From: Candidatus Eremiobacteraceae bacterium
GTDB lineage: Bacteria > Vulcanimicrobiota > Vulcanimicrobiia > Eremiobacterales > Eremiobacteraceae
Assembly (NCBI GenBank): GCA_035295225.1
Contig: DATGJI010000023.1
Location: 114,078 to 178,077, forward strand
Direction: 5' to 3'
Length of the DNA: 64,000 bases
In this document: in pieces, positions 1-8,248 of the stretch
Layout of the letters: each line of letters begins with the position of its first letter
How positions within the stretch are numbered: the stretch's first letter is position 1
Notes under the pieces: generated by a model
What the model was told of the DNA's origin: nothing
Databases searched by the model: none
What the model saw: the letters and a program-made list of their open reading frames with translations, nothing else
Made by a program: the position numbers and the translations under genes

Positions 1-2
1 AT

Positions 3-419
3 GGGCTCGTCGAATCCATGGGCGGACCGCCGACGCCCGGCGTGGGTTTCGGCATGGGGATGGACCGTCTGATCCTCGCAGCCCACGCAGAGGGTTCCTC
101 AAACAGCGACGAACGGCAGCTCGACGTCGCGTTCGTCGCACTCGAGACCGCCGGCCTCGCAGCGCTCGTTCCCGCACTCCACGCGATGCGCACCGCGGGT
201 TTCCGCGCAGATGTCGACTACACGCTGCGCAAGATGGACAAGCAGCTCAAAAATGCAGCCGCTCGCGGCGCACGGTTGGCGGTGATCGTCGGCAGCGACG
301 AACTTTCCGCCGGCGAAGCGACGATCCAGAACCTCGACACCCGCGAACGGTCGCGCGTCGCGCTTGCACACGTCGAAGGCGAAGTCGTTCGCCGGCTGCA
401 GCAGCGGGAGAAGGCATGA
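3..419 (+). CDS. hisS: Histidyl-tRNA synthetase, C-terminal part (5' end outside window)
   Basis: Charges tRNA-His with histidine in the cytoplasm. Only the last 138 residues or so are present; the frame is open from base 3 with no start, so the gene begins before the window. The class II motif 3 signature GVGFGMGMDRL is at the left edge and is followed by the Rossmann-like anticodon-binding domain typical of HisRS (AVIVGSDEL then an AGxxTIQNL-like segment). The stop overlaps the accB start in an ATGA. In many bacteria hisS is followed directly by aspS; here aspS lies about 10 kb downstream, after an envelope gene cluster. Confidence 0.93.
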   Translation, partial: GLVESMGGPPTPGVGFGMGMDRLILAAHAEGSSNSDERQLDVAFVALETAGLAALVPALHAMRTAGFRADVDYTLRKMDKQLKNAAARGARLAVIVGSDELSAGEATIQNLDTRERSRVALAHVEGEVVRRLQQREKA

Positions 420-871
420 CACCCGAAAAGAAGGATCTCGACAAGCTGGTAGATCTGATGCAGCGCGAAGGCCTCGACCGGCTGCGCGTCCGCTTTGGCG
501 ACACCGACATCGATCTGCGCATGACGCTGCCGAGCGCTGCGATCGCTCCGACTGGCGAAGTGACCGCGTCCCCTCGTTCGGGCGGCGCGCCTGCGCAGGA
601 TGCCGGGCGCGCGAGTTCGCTCGCGCCGCCGAACGTCAAGAAAGTGCTGGCGCCGTTGGTAGGCGTTTTCTATCGCGCGCCCGCTCCCGGCATACCGCCG
701 TTCGTCGAAACGGGCGGCGCCGTCGCCGAAGGGCAGGTTCTTTGCATCCTGGAAGCGATGAAATTGATGAATGAAATCGTCAGCGAATATGACGGCAGGA
801 TCGCGAAGATCTGCGTCAACGACGGCGACCTGGTCACACTGAATCAGGAACTCATGTGGATCGAGACCTGA
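416..871 (+). CDS. accB: Biotin carboxyl carrier protein of acetyl-CoA carboxylase
   Basis: Carries the biotin on which acetyl-CoA carboxylase fixes CO2 in the first step of fatty acid synthesis. The 151-residue length is typical. An N-terminal helical segment (about 1-40) and a Pro/Ala-rich linker lead to a C-terminal biotinyl domain (about 75-151). The biotin acceptor is K116 in the motif EAMKLMNE. The ATG overlaps the hisS stop (ATGA), which implies translational coupling. No accC is seen next to it, whereas accB-accC is the usual pair, so the partner subunits must be elsewhere. Confidence 0.93.
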   Translation: MTPEKKDLDKLVDLMQREGLDRLRVRFGDTDIDLRMTLPSAAIAPTGEVTASPRSGGAPAQDAGRASSLAPPNVKKVLAPLVGVFYRAPAPGIPPFVETGGAVAEGQVLCILEAMKLMNEIVSEYDGRIAKICVNDGDLVTLNQELMWIET

Positions 872-1452
872 GCGACGGCCGTGCTCGCTCGAGCGTCTTC
901 TTGGATCGAGATGGTACCCTGAACGTGGATCGACAATACGTGCGCACACCCGAAGACGTCGAACTGGTGCCGCGCGCCGCAGACGGTGCGCGCATGCTCC
1001 AAGACGCGGGTTACGCGCTCGTGATCGTCTCCAACCAATCCGGGATCGCGCGCGGCCTGTTCACAGAAACGCAAGCGCAAGCAGTCGATGACCGCGTGAT
1101 CGCGTTGCTCGCGCAAGAAGGCGTGCGCATCGCCGGTTCGTATCGTTGCCCGCACCTCCCCGACGCGCCCGTCGCAGCGTATGCAAAAGATTGCGACTGC
1201 CGCAAACCGCAGCCGGGATTGATTCTTCGCGCGGCGCGCGATCTCGATCTCGATCTTGCGACGTCGTGGGCGATCGGCGATCGGGCGCGCGACGTTGCCG
1301 CCGGGATCGCGGCGGGTTGCCGTGCCGTGTTGGTCTTGCCGACGCCTGCGCGGCAGGACGCGGAAGATTTCGAAGGGTCGCGGCCCGAGCACGTGGCGTC
1401 CGATCTGATGGATGCCGCGCGGTTCATCATCGGGCACGCGCTCCGCGCATGA
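856..1452 (+). CDS. gmhB: D-glycero-beta-D-manno-heptose 1,7-bisphosphate 7-phosphatase
   Basis: HAD-family phosphatase removing the C7 phosphate of heptose bisphosphate in ADP-heptose synthesis for the LPS core. The HAD motif FLDRDGTLN gives the nucleophile D17 and acid/base D19. SNQSGIARG is motif 2. A zinc-binding insert with C98, H100, C113 and C115 (CPHLPD...CDCRKPQ) is characteristic of GmhB. At 198 residues it is a normal length. The start lies 16 nt inside accB and the stop overlaps the kinase start (ATGA). Histidinol-phosphatase relatives share the fold, but the next two genes are heptose genes. Confidence 0.9.
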   Translation: MDRDLSDGRARSSVFLDRDGTLNVDRQYVRTPEDVELVPRAADGARMLQDAGYALVIVSNQSGIARGLFTETQAQAVDDRVIALLAQEGVRIAGSYRCPHLPDAPVAAYAKDCDCRKPQPGLILRAARDLDLDLATSWAIGDRARDVAAGIAAGCRAVLVLPTPARQDAEDFEGSRPEHVASDLMDAARFIIGHALRA

Positions 1453-2486
1453 CCGCTCGCGAAGACGGCCGCTGGGTTTCCGATCTGCTCGCAAGCATGC
1501 GCGGCCGGCGCATCGTCGTCGCGGGCGATCTCATGTTGGACGAATGGCTGTGGGGTCGCGTGCGCCGGATATCACCCGAAGCGCCGGTGCCGGTCGTCGA
1601 AGTGCAGTCGCACTCGTACACGCTCGGCGGCGCCGGAAACGTCGCATGCAATCTTGCGGCGCTTGGTGCGCGCGTTGCCGTGGTGGGCTTGGTCGGGCGC
1701 GACGAGGCGGCCACGCGTCTGCTCGAGCTCTTCAAGCGGATGCGTGTGGACGCGCGCGGCGTGACGAGAGTCGCAGGCCGCACGACGACCCAGAAGACGC
1801 GCATCGTGGCACACCATCAGCAAGTGGTCCGCGCAGATCGGGAGAGCACCGATCGCATCGCCGGCGCGGTCCGCGAGTCGCTGTGCAGGGCGCTCGCGAC
1901 GTTCGACGGCCGGGTTGACGGCGTCATCATCTCCGACTACGGCAAGGGCACGGTCGATGAGACGCTCGTGCGGACGGCACGCGCATACAAGACGCGCGCG
2001 ATCGTGACCGGCGATCCGAAGCCCGCAAACCTCGCCGCGTTCTCGGGCATAGACTGCATCGCGCCCAATGCGGGCGAAGCCGAATCGGCTTCGGGCATGT
2101 CGATCGAATCCGACGCCGATCTTGCGCGCGCAGGTGCTGCGCTGGTGAAACGGACGAAGTGTCGCCACGTGCTGATCACACGCGGTGAGAACGGCATGAC
2201 GCTGTTCTCGAAAGAAGGCCGGCCGTTCACGGTCCCGGCCGTGGCGCGTCAGGTGTACGATGTCAGCGGCGCGGGCGATACCGTGGTCTCGACGCTGACG
2301 CTTGCAATGACCGCAGGTGCGACCATCGAGCACGCTGTTGAGATCGCGTCGCTTGCAGCGGGCGTCGTGGTCGAAAAACTCGGCACGGCCACAGCCACGC
2401 CGGAAGAGATCATCGCATTTGCAAAACACGAAGGCGTTGCGGTGGCGGTGCCGCTGCGTTCGAGCCGTTCCCGGAGAGCGCGATGA
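1449..2486 (+). CDS. rfaE1: D-glycero-beta-D-manno-heptose-7-phosphate kinase
   Basis: PfkB/ribokinase-family kinase making heptose 1,7-bisphosphate, the step before GmhB. The ATG at 1449 overlaps the gmhB stop and gives 345 residues; a longer in-frame extension runs back through gmhB and is rejected. The substrate-side motif GGAGNVACNLAALGA (about residues 60-74) and the PfkB signature DVSGAGDTVVSTL near the C terminus are clear. In E. coli this is the N-terminal half of bifunctional HldE; here kinase and adenylyltransferase are separate overlapping genes. It may also be called hldA. Confidence 0.92.
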   Translation: MTAREDGRWVSDLLASMRGRRIVVAGDLMLDEWLWGRVRRISPEAPVPVVEVQSHSYTLGGAGNVACNLAALGARVAVVGLVGRDEAATRLLELFKRMRVDARGVTRVAGRTTTQKTRIVAHHQQVVRADRESTDRIAGAVRESLCRALATFDGRVDGVIISDYGKGTVDETLVRTARAYKTRAIVTGDPKPANLAAFSGIDCIAPNAGEAESASGMSIESDADLARAGAALVKRTKCRHVLITRGENGMTLFSKEGRPFTVPAVARQVYDVSGAGDTVVSTLTLAMTAGATIEHAVEIASLAAGVVVEKLGTATATPEEIIAFAKHEGVAVAVPLRSSRSRRAR

Positions 2487-2974
2487 CGGCGGCTGAAAAG
2501 GTGCTCGCGCGCGACGATCTAGCGTCGCGTATCGCGGCCGAGCGCCAGTCGCGCGGCCTGGTCGTGTTCACGAACGGAGTATTCGATCTTCTGCACGTCG
2601 GGCACGTCCGATATTTGGAGAGCGCCCGCGCGCTGGGCGGCATGCTCGTCGTGGCGGTGAATTCCGATGCATCGGTGCGGCAGCTTTCGAAGGGCCCAGA
2701 TCGACCGATCGTCGCGCAAGCGGAACGGGCGGAAGTCGTCGCTGCGTTGGCGAGTGTTGACTACGTGTGTATCTTCGATGAGGCGTTGCCGGACGTCACC
2801 ATACGCTTGCTGCGGCCGGACATCCACGTCAAGAGCGCGCAATACGACGCGAGAACATTGCCCGAAGCAGACGCCGTGCGCGAGGTCGGAGGCCGGATCG
2901 AGATCGTGCCGCACATCGCGGCGCGGTCCACGACCGCGATCGTCCGGCGGCTGCGCGCCGGAGGCGCCAAATGA
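2483..2974 (+). CDS. rfaE2: D-glycero-beta-D-manno-heptose 1-phosphate adenylyltransferase
   Basis: Transfers AMP from ATP to heptose 1-phosphate, giving ADP-heptose. A 163-residue nucleotidyltransferase of the cytidylyltransferase fold: FTNGVFDLLHVGHVRYL holds the HxGH motif (H38-H41), KGPDRPIVAQAERAE is the family's second conserved block, and RSTT lies near the end in place of the usual ISTT/ISST. It overlaps the kinase (ATGA) and the next gene by 4 nt. With gmhB and rfaE1 it gives three of the ADP-heptose steps; GmhA isomerase and HldD epimerase are not in the window. Confidence 0.93.
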   Translation: MTAAEKVLARDDLASRIAAERQSRGLVVFTNGVFDLLHVGHVRYLESARALGGMLVVAVNSDASVRQLSKGPDRPIVAQAERAEVVAALASVDYVCIFDEALPDVTIRLLRPDIHVKSAQYDARTLPEADAVREVGGRIEIVPHIAARSTTAIVRRLRAGGAK

Positions 2975-4215
2975 CCTCCGCGCCGCGCGTCGTCGTCACC
3001 ACGAACGGGCCGGGCGAACTGGTCGGCTGGGCTCGCCCGTTCTTGCGCGCGGTCTACAATCGTGCGCCCGACGCGGATGTGACCGTCGTCTTCGTGCCGT
3101 GTCCGTATGCCACGGGGCGCGAGGCCGCGCACGCGAAGCAGATGTTTCCGCGCGCCAACGTCGTCGATCCAAAAGCCTACGCGCGCTATCTTTTCCGCAA
3201 ACCGGTGGCCGGAATGCACCGCGGCTTCGGCGCGCTGCAGTACCTCGGCGGCGATCTCTTCCACGCCACCACGCTTGCGAAGCGGCTCGGAATGGCGGCG
3301 CTCACGTATAAGTTCTCTCGACGCGACTACCGCTCGTCGTTCCAGCGCTTCTATGCACTTGACGAGGAGAACGCGCGCAAGCTGCGCGGCGACGGCGCGC
3401 CGCCGGAGCGAGTGCGCATCGTCGGCAATCTCGTGCCCGACAGCGTGCTCGGCGCGCTGCAGCAGCCTCTGAACCCGCCTGGAGTCGGTGAAGGCGTCTG
3501 CATCCTTCCGGGCAGCAGACCTGCAGAGATCAAGCATCTGATGCAGTACTATCTCGCGATCGCCAAGGGCCTGATCGAAGCGAGGCCGGGGTTGCCGGTC
3601 ACGTTCGTCGTGTCGCCGTTCACTTCAGACGAGCAACTCGCGACCGCGCTTGCTCGCGAACCGGATCCGCTGTACGGCGGCATGCGCGGCATCGTGGCTG
3701 ACGGCGGCACCGCCATCGTCGGTGACGGCGTGCGTGTCGCGCTCGACCGGTCGGGCAACTACGGGGTGCTCTCGCGGGCGGGACTGATCGTGACGATTCC
3801 AGGCACGAAGTGCCTGGAAGCCGCGGTGCTCGGCCGGCCCATGCTCGTCATCGTTCCGTTGAACCGCCCGGACGAAGTCGCGATGAACGGGCTCGGCGCA
3901 TACCTGCACCACGTGCCGATCGTCGGACGCCCCCTCAAGCGCTGGCTCGTGCGCTCGGTCGAACGCCGCTTCCGTTTCGTCGCGCAGCCGAACATCGATG
4001 TGGACCGCATGCTCGCGCAGGAGCTGCGCGGCGTGCTGATGCCGTCGGACGTCGTCGCGAAGGCAGTCGACATGCTCGATAGGCCGGATGAATTACGTGC
4101 GATGGGCGAGACGCTGTCCAAAGTGTATGCGTCGCACGTCGGCGCCGCCGACCGCATGGCTGCCGACGCGCTTGCGATAGCGGCGAGCGCGGCAAGTCCG
4201 AGCGGAGCGGCCTGA
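2971..4215 (+). CDS. LpxB-like (lipid-A-disaccharide synthase-related) glycosyltransferase
   Basis: A 414-residue GT-B type protein. The N terminus has TTNGPGELVGWARPF, the NGPGE signature of LpxB-related proteins, instead of the GEaSGD motif of classical LpxB. The centre has the LpxB-like CILPGSRPAEIKHL block, and the C-terminal half has VTIPGTKCLEAAVLGRPM, matching the LpxB donor-site region. By location it should act on a lipid or LPS precursor at the inner membrane. True LpxB activity is uncertain; no lpxA, lpxC or lpxD is in the window. The start overlaps rfaE2 (ATGA). Confidence 0.7.
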   Translation: MTSAPRVVVTTNGPGELVGWARPFLRAVYNRAPDADVTVVFVPCPYATGREAAHAKQMFPRANVVDPKAYARYLFRKPVAGMHRGFGALQYLGGDLFHATTLAKRLGMAALTYKFSRRDYRSSFQRFYALDEENARKLRGDGAPPERVRIVGNLVPDSVLGALQQPLNPPGVGEGVCILPGSRPAEIKHLMQYYLAIAKGLIEARPGLPVTFVVSPFTSDEQLATALAREPDPLYGGMRGIVADGGTAIVGDGVRVALDRSGNYGVLSRAGLIVTIPGTKCLEAAVLGRPMLVIVPLNRPDEVAMNGLGAYLHHVPIVGRPLKRWLVRSVERRFRFVAQPNIDVDRMLAQELRGVLMPSDVVAKAVDMLDRPDELRAMGETLSKVYASHVGAADRMAADALAIAASAASPSGAA

Positions 4216-4222
4216 TACGCCC

Positions 4223-5107
4223 ATGATCGAAGCGACCGTGATCGTTGCGACGCGGGATCGCGCCGGATTCCTGCGCGATTGCTTAGCGTCGCTTGCGCGC
4301 CAGACCGCGGCGGGCCGCTTCGAAGTGATCGTCGTGGACAACGGATCGTCGGATGAGACGCACGTGGTGGTCGCGCAAGCGAAAGAGGCGGCCGCGCTCT
4401 CGCTTCGCAGCATCGCGGTTCCGGAACCGAATCGCGCCCGCGCGCGCAACGCGGGTCTCGCGCAGGCACGCGGTGCGATCGCGATCTTCTGCGACGACGA
4501 CACGATCGCGCCGCCCGGCTTCATCGCCGCACACCTTTCGGCTCACGCAGTCAGCGGCCGCGTCGTTTCCGGCCCGATCGTCAACGTCATCTCACCCGCC
4601 CATCTTGCTCCCGTTCGTCCGCGCCACTATTCCCGCGCATTCTTCTGCACGTGCAACGCGAGCGTCTCAACGGATGCGATCGAAGCGGTCGGGGGATTCG
4701 ACGAAGGGTTCATGCTGTACGGCTGGGAGGACACCGAGGTCGGCGTGCGGCTGCGGAGTGCGAAGTTGACGCAATACTTCGCCTGGGATGCCGTCATCTA
4801 TCACGTGAAGCCGCCGGAGACCACGACGCTCGAGCGCTTGACCGCGCTGGCGCGCGAAAAGGGCGAGATGGCTGCCCGCTTCGTCAAGAAAAGTCCGACC
4901 GTAGCGGTGCGTCTTGCCACCGGCGCCTACATCGTCAATTTCGCGCGCGCGGCGTTGGTCAACGCTCCGCCGCTCCGTTCGCTCTACGCGAGCATCGCGC
5001 GCCGAGAGGGCACGGAATCGGCGACCGGCCGATTTGCGCGTGAAGCGCTGGTGGACGCGGCATACGTGGACGCATTGCGCGCAAATCTTCGACGCCGCGA
5101 TGGCTGA
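4223..5107 (+). CDS. Family 2 glycosyltransferase
   Basis: A 294-residue GT-A enzyme. ATVIVATRDRAGFLRDCL opens the nucleotide-sugar fold, VVDNGSSDET is the second strand, and FCDDDT is the DxD-type metal site. The C-terminal galactosyltransferase-like block GGFDEGFMLYGWEDTEVG carries the probable catalytic acid (WED). It follows the LpxB-like gene after 7 nt and overlaps the next GT9 gene by 8 nt. It is one of three related GT2 genes in the cluster, so it probably adds sugars to the LPS core or another surface glycan. Donor and acceptor cannot be read from sequence. Confidence 0.87.
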   Translation: MIEATVIVATRDRAGFLRDCLASLARQTAAGRFEVIVVDNGSSDETHVVVAQAKEAAALSLRSIAVPEPNRARARNAGLAQARGAIAIFCDDDTIAPPGFIAAHLSAHAVSGRVVSGPIVNVISPAHLAPVRPRHYSRAFFCTCNASVSTDAIEAVGGFDEGFMLYGWEDTEVGVRLRSAKLTQYFAWDAVIYHVKPPETTTLERLTALAREKGEMAARFVKKSPTVAVRLATGAYIVNFARAALVNAPPLRSLYASIARREGTESATGRFAREALVDAAYVDALRANLRRRDG

Positions 5108-6161
5108 GCCACGGCGCATCTTGCTCGTGCGCCTCGACGGCATCGGCGACGCGCTCGCCTGTATTCCGATGCTCGAAGGACTTCATCGCGCCCATCCGTC
5201 AGCCTCATTTGGGGCGGTCATGTCGAAGTTCAACTCTGGCATCCTCTCGCCAGCGCGGATCGTCACGTATGTCTATGACGGAGAAGACGACCTCTTGCAT
5301 GTGACGGAAGAAGTGCGCAACGCCGGCTACGAGGCCGCAGTCGTCGCCACAGAGGAGGTAGCGGGTTACGAGATCGCGCGGTCGAGCGGTGCCCACATCC
5401 GGATCGGATTCTGGCATCGCTTCGAGAAGCCGTTCAAGTCGCTCTGGCAGCGCGCCCAGCTCACGCGCGCGGTCTACCGTCCGGCTGCCCGGATGCGCGC
5501 GCCGGCGCACGAGGCGGTCGCGATGTATTCATTGGCTCGAGCGCTTGGCGCAGCGCCAGAGCCGATCGCCGACGCCGCAGCTCTGCGCGCGTGGGTGAAT
5601 GCCGACCCGGCCGGCGCGGTGCAAGAAGGCGAGATGACGCTTGGCGTTCAGATAGCATCGAAGCTCGCAACCGGCGGTTGGGGACCGGCTGCACTCGCCG
5701 CGCTCATCGATGCGGCCTTCGCAAACGCCGGCCTGACACGATGTGCGCTGCTCGCCTCCGAAGCAGATGCGCCGCTCGCGCGGGCCGTGCTTGACCACAT
5801 GCCGCCGGCCCAGCTATCCAACGGTGCCGTTAGGCTGCGCGCTCCAAGCGATGTGCCGCGCTGGCTCGGCGCGATCGCATCGCTTGGCGCCCTGATCACG
5901 CCGGACACCGGCGCAGCGCACGCCGCCGGAATGCTGGGCGTTGCTGTTGTGGATCTCTTTGACAGCCAGGACTTCGCGGCGTTGTCGAACCGCTGGCGCC
6001 CCTGGGCCGCGCCTTCGCGGTGCCTTGCGAAATCGGAATGGCATCCGGGATTGGAGTCGCGCTTTGGCGCCGAGGTCGGATTGGCAGTCAAGAATTTGCT
6101 CGCCGGCCCGAAGGCGAACGCGAACTTGAAGGGGCCGACGTCAGCCGGCCCACGCGAATGA
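5100..6161 (+). CDS. Family 9 glycosyltransferase (heptosyltransferase-like)
   Basis: GT9 enzymes move heptose from ADP-heptose to the LPS core. The ATG at 5100 begins AEPRRILLVRLDGIGDAL, the standard GT9 N terminus; the longer upstream reading frame is out-of-frame GT2 sequence and is rejected. The C-terminal donor site is TPDTGAAHAAGMLG. Length is 353 residues. Its last codons (about 6125-6156) lie inside a palindromic repeat and read LKGPTSAGP, so the repeat has supplied the C terminus. It overlaps GT2 by 8 nt and the next GT9 by 4 nt (ATGA). Confidence 0.85.
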   Translation: MAEPRRILLVRLDGIGDALACIPMLEGLHRAHPSASFGAVMSKFNSGILSPARIVTYVYDGEDDLLHVTEEVRNAGYEAAVVATEEVAGYEIARSSGAHIRIGFWHRFEKPFKSLWQRAQLTRAVYRPAARMRAPAHEAVAMYSLARALGAAPEPIADAAALRAWVNADPAGAVQEGEMTLGVQIASKLATGGWGPAALAALIDAAFANAGLTRCALLASEADAPLARAVLDHMPPAQLSNGAVRLRAPSDVPRWLGAIASLGALITPDTGAAHAAGMLGVAVVDLFDSQDFAALSNRWRPWAAPSRCLAKSEWHPGLESRFGAEVGLAVKNLLAGPKANANLKGPTSAGPRE

Positions 6162-6279
6162 CCGCGCGCCGGCCTAGTCACAATGTTGAAGGGGCCGTTG
6201 AAGGGGCAGACGTTAGTCGGCCCGCACGACTTCACGCTCACAAGCCTGAAGGGGCCGACGTTAGTCGGCCCGCGCGAGT
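6125..6279. repeat. Cluster of three GGGCCGAC-type palindromic repeats inside coding sequence
   Basis: Three copies of a hairpin repeat of the form AAGGGGCCGAC-GTYAG-YCGGCCC lie at about 6128-6152, 6188-6223 (arm partly duplicated and interrupted) and 6249-6272. They span the junction of two GT9 genes: the first copy codes the end of the upstream protein and the next two code the N-terminal extension of the downstream protein. In that second frame the repeat reads GADVSRP each time. Arms match the terminator-like hairpin at 12925-12949. Direct observation; whether the copies move is unknown. Confidence 0.85.
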
Positions 6280-7276
6280 GCTCGCCGTTTGCACGGGCGG
6301 CGGCGTCGGCGACCTCATCGCGGCGACGCCGGCGATGTCCGCGCTTGCTCGAACTTTTGGCGCGCCGTTGACGGTGCTCGCATCGCCGTACGCCGCGCCG
6401 TTTCTGCGCGGACATCCGGCCGTCGCCGTTATCATGTCCGACGATAACGCGACGCCGATTCGAGAGACGATCGAAGCGGTTCGCGCGCGAGAGTTCACAC
6501 ACGCGGTCGTCTTCTGGTCAACGCCGCGCGTCGCAGCCATCGTGCAGCGCGCGCGCATTCGGGTGCGCGTTGGACAATCGCGCCGGCTGTATTCTTGGCG
6601 CTACACCGTGCGCGTGCCCGTGCGCACCGAATCCGGCGACGTCTCGAGCCGCTGGTCAGATGTGCAGATGGACTACGCGCGCGCGCTGGGCGCCGTCGCT
6701 GAAGCGAGCGATTTCGTCATCAACATTCCGATCGACGCGGCGGACGAACGCGAAGCAGACGCTGTTCTTGCCGGAGCGGGTGTCGCGGACCGCTTCGTCG
6801 TCTTTCACGCGGTCCGCGGCATGCGTCTCGACGGCGTGCGATGGCCCGTACAATCCTTTGCGACGATCGGTGACGCGCTCGGCCGTGAATTCGACGCGCA
6901 GATCGTTCTGACGGGAACGACAGAAGAGCGCCCGGTGATCGATGAGATCGCTGCTCGCATCAGTGCGCCGCACGCAAGCATCGCCGGCTTGACTTCGCTC
7001 CGCGCGCTGGCCGCCGTTCTCGAACGCTCTGCCTTGGTGGTCGCATTGGATTCGGGTCCGATGCATATCGCCGCCGCAGTCGGCGCGCCCACGGTCGGAA
7101 TTTTCGCGCTCAAGACCGATCTGCCGCGACGCTGGCAGCCGCTCGGTCCGCGCGTGGCGCTCGTCGAACCTTCGTATCCGTGTCCGGGCTGTCGAAAGGA
7201 GACGTGCCGAACATTCGATTGTTATGCCGCCCTGACGCCCGACGCCGTCGTCGCCGCAGCCAGGAGTCTTTTCTAG
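6158..7276 (+). CDS. Family 9 glycosyltransferase with repeat-encoded N-terminal extension
   Basis: A 372-residue GT9 enzyme, probably a second heptosyltransferase. The enzyme proper starts at about residue 41 with VLAVCTGGGVGDLIAATPA. The donor motif ALDSGPMHIAAAVGAPTVG is near residue 300 and a Cys cluster (CPGCRKETC) follows, as in many GT9 proteins. The first 40 residues after the ATG at 6158 come from palindromic repeats (GADVSRP twice) and have no counterpart in the family. The true start could be a later GTG near 6278 (ahead of LAVCTGGG). The ATG overlaps the upstream stop (ATGA). Confidence 0.82.
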   Translation: MTARRPSHNVEGAVEGADVSRPARLHAHKPEGADVSRPARVLAVCTGGGVGDLIAATPAMSALARTFGAPLTVLASPYAAPFLRGHPAVAVIMSDDNATPIRETIEAVRAREFTHAVVFWSTPRVAAIVQRARIRVRVGQSRRLYSWRYTVRVPVRTESGDVSSRWSDVQMDYARALGAVAEASDFVINIPIDAADEREADAVLAGAGVADRFVVFHAVRGMRLDGVRWPVQSFATIGDALGREFDAQIVLTGTTEERPVIDEIAARISAPHASIAGLTSLRALAAVLERSALVVALDSGPMHIAAAVGAPTVGIFALKTDLPRRWQPLGPRVALVEPSYPCPGCRKETCRTFDCYAALTPDAVVAAARSLF

Positions 7277-7318
7277 TCGGACAATGGATTCCGTGCGTGA
7301 AATGAAAAGCACGGCGCG

Positions 7319-8233
7319 ATGCCGGCGACCGATGTGGCGAAGCCCAAGATCACGGTGCAGCTGTGCACGTATAACCGGCGCGCGCTGCTCGGCCGCGTGC
7401 TGCAAGCGCTGTTCACGCAAGATCTCGATCCCGAGGACTACGAGATCGTCCTGGTCGACGATGGTTCGACGGACGGCTCCTATGAGTCGGTCATCGAAAA
7501 ACTCGCGCCGCCATGCGCGCTGCACGTCGTCCGGCAGCGCAACGCCGGCCTCGCTCGCGGTCGCAATGCCGGAATCGCGCGAGCGCGCGGCGCGGTGATC
7601 ATGTTCATGGATGACGACGTGCTGGCCACGCCGGGATTGCTCTCGGCGCACGTCCGTTTTCACAAAGCACATCAGCGGGCGATCTGCCGCGGCGGCGTGA
7701 TCAACGTGTCATCGTTCGACGATCTTCCGCCCGCCCGCTACTCATGGCGCAACTACTCCGGCGCGTACTTCTGGACCACAAATGTCTCCGCGCCGCTCGC
7801 GCTCGTGCGCGAAGCGGGAGCATTCGATGAGCGTTTTTCGGAATACGGCTGGGAGGATCTCGAGCTCGGCTTCCGTTTGCGAACGATGGGAGTTCCGTCC
7901 ATTCTCGCGCGCGACGCGCTTGTCTATCATTATAAACCGCCGGCGCAGCCGCAGGCATTCGACGGCATGATCCGTCAGGCGCGCGCGCAAGCGCGCACTG
8001 CGCGGCTCTTCGCCGAGAAACATCCGCATTGGCGAGTGCGGGTCGCAACCGGGCAGACGGCGCCTCAGCTTTTTCTGAGCGGCCTCGCGCGGGCGTTCGG
8101 TTGGCCTGCGCTGCTGCGCAAACTATCGCGCGACCGCGATGCCCGAAATGCGAACGCCCTCCAGCGCTGGGCCGCGGCGCGTCTCGCGCGCGCCGCGTAT
8201 TTCGATGAGTTGCGCCGCACGGAAATCCGGTAG
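7319..8233 (+). CDS. Family 2 glycosyltransferase
   Basis: A 304-residue GT-A enzyme like the one at 4223. It shows KITVQLCTYNRRALLGRVL at the N terminus, VLVDDGSTDGS, the metal site FMDDDV, and AGAFDERFSEYGWEDLELG with the WED acid. A basic, mostly helical C-terminal tail (about 220-304) follows. It lies 42 nt after the GT9 gene. It alternates with GT9 genes, which suggests that heptose and non-heptose sugars are added in turn to one glycan. Substrates unknown. Confidence 0.87.
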   Translation: MPATDVAKPKITVQLCTYNRRALLGRVLQALFTQDLDPEDYEIVLVDDGSTDGSYESVIEKLAPPCALHVVRQRNAGLARGRNAGIARARGAVIMFMDDDVLATPGLLSAHVRFHKAHQRAICRGGVINVSSFDDLPPARYSWRNYSGAYFWTTNVSAPLALVREAGAFDERFSEYGWEDLELGFRLRTMGVPSILARDALVYHYKPPAQPQAFDGMIRQARAQARTARLFAEKHPHWRVRVATGQTAPQLFLSGLARAFGWPALLRKLSRDRDARNANALQRWAAARLARAAYFDELRRTEIR

Positions 8234-8248
8234 TCGGGCGCCGATGCA

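Noticed and set aside
1146..1448. A 101-codon N-terminal extension of the heptose kinase
   Set aside because: It lies within gmhB in another frame, is Arg-rich and has no family similarity; ATG 1449 gives the normal start.
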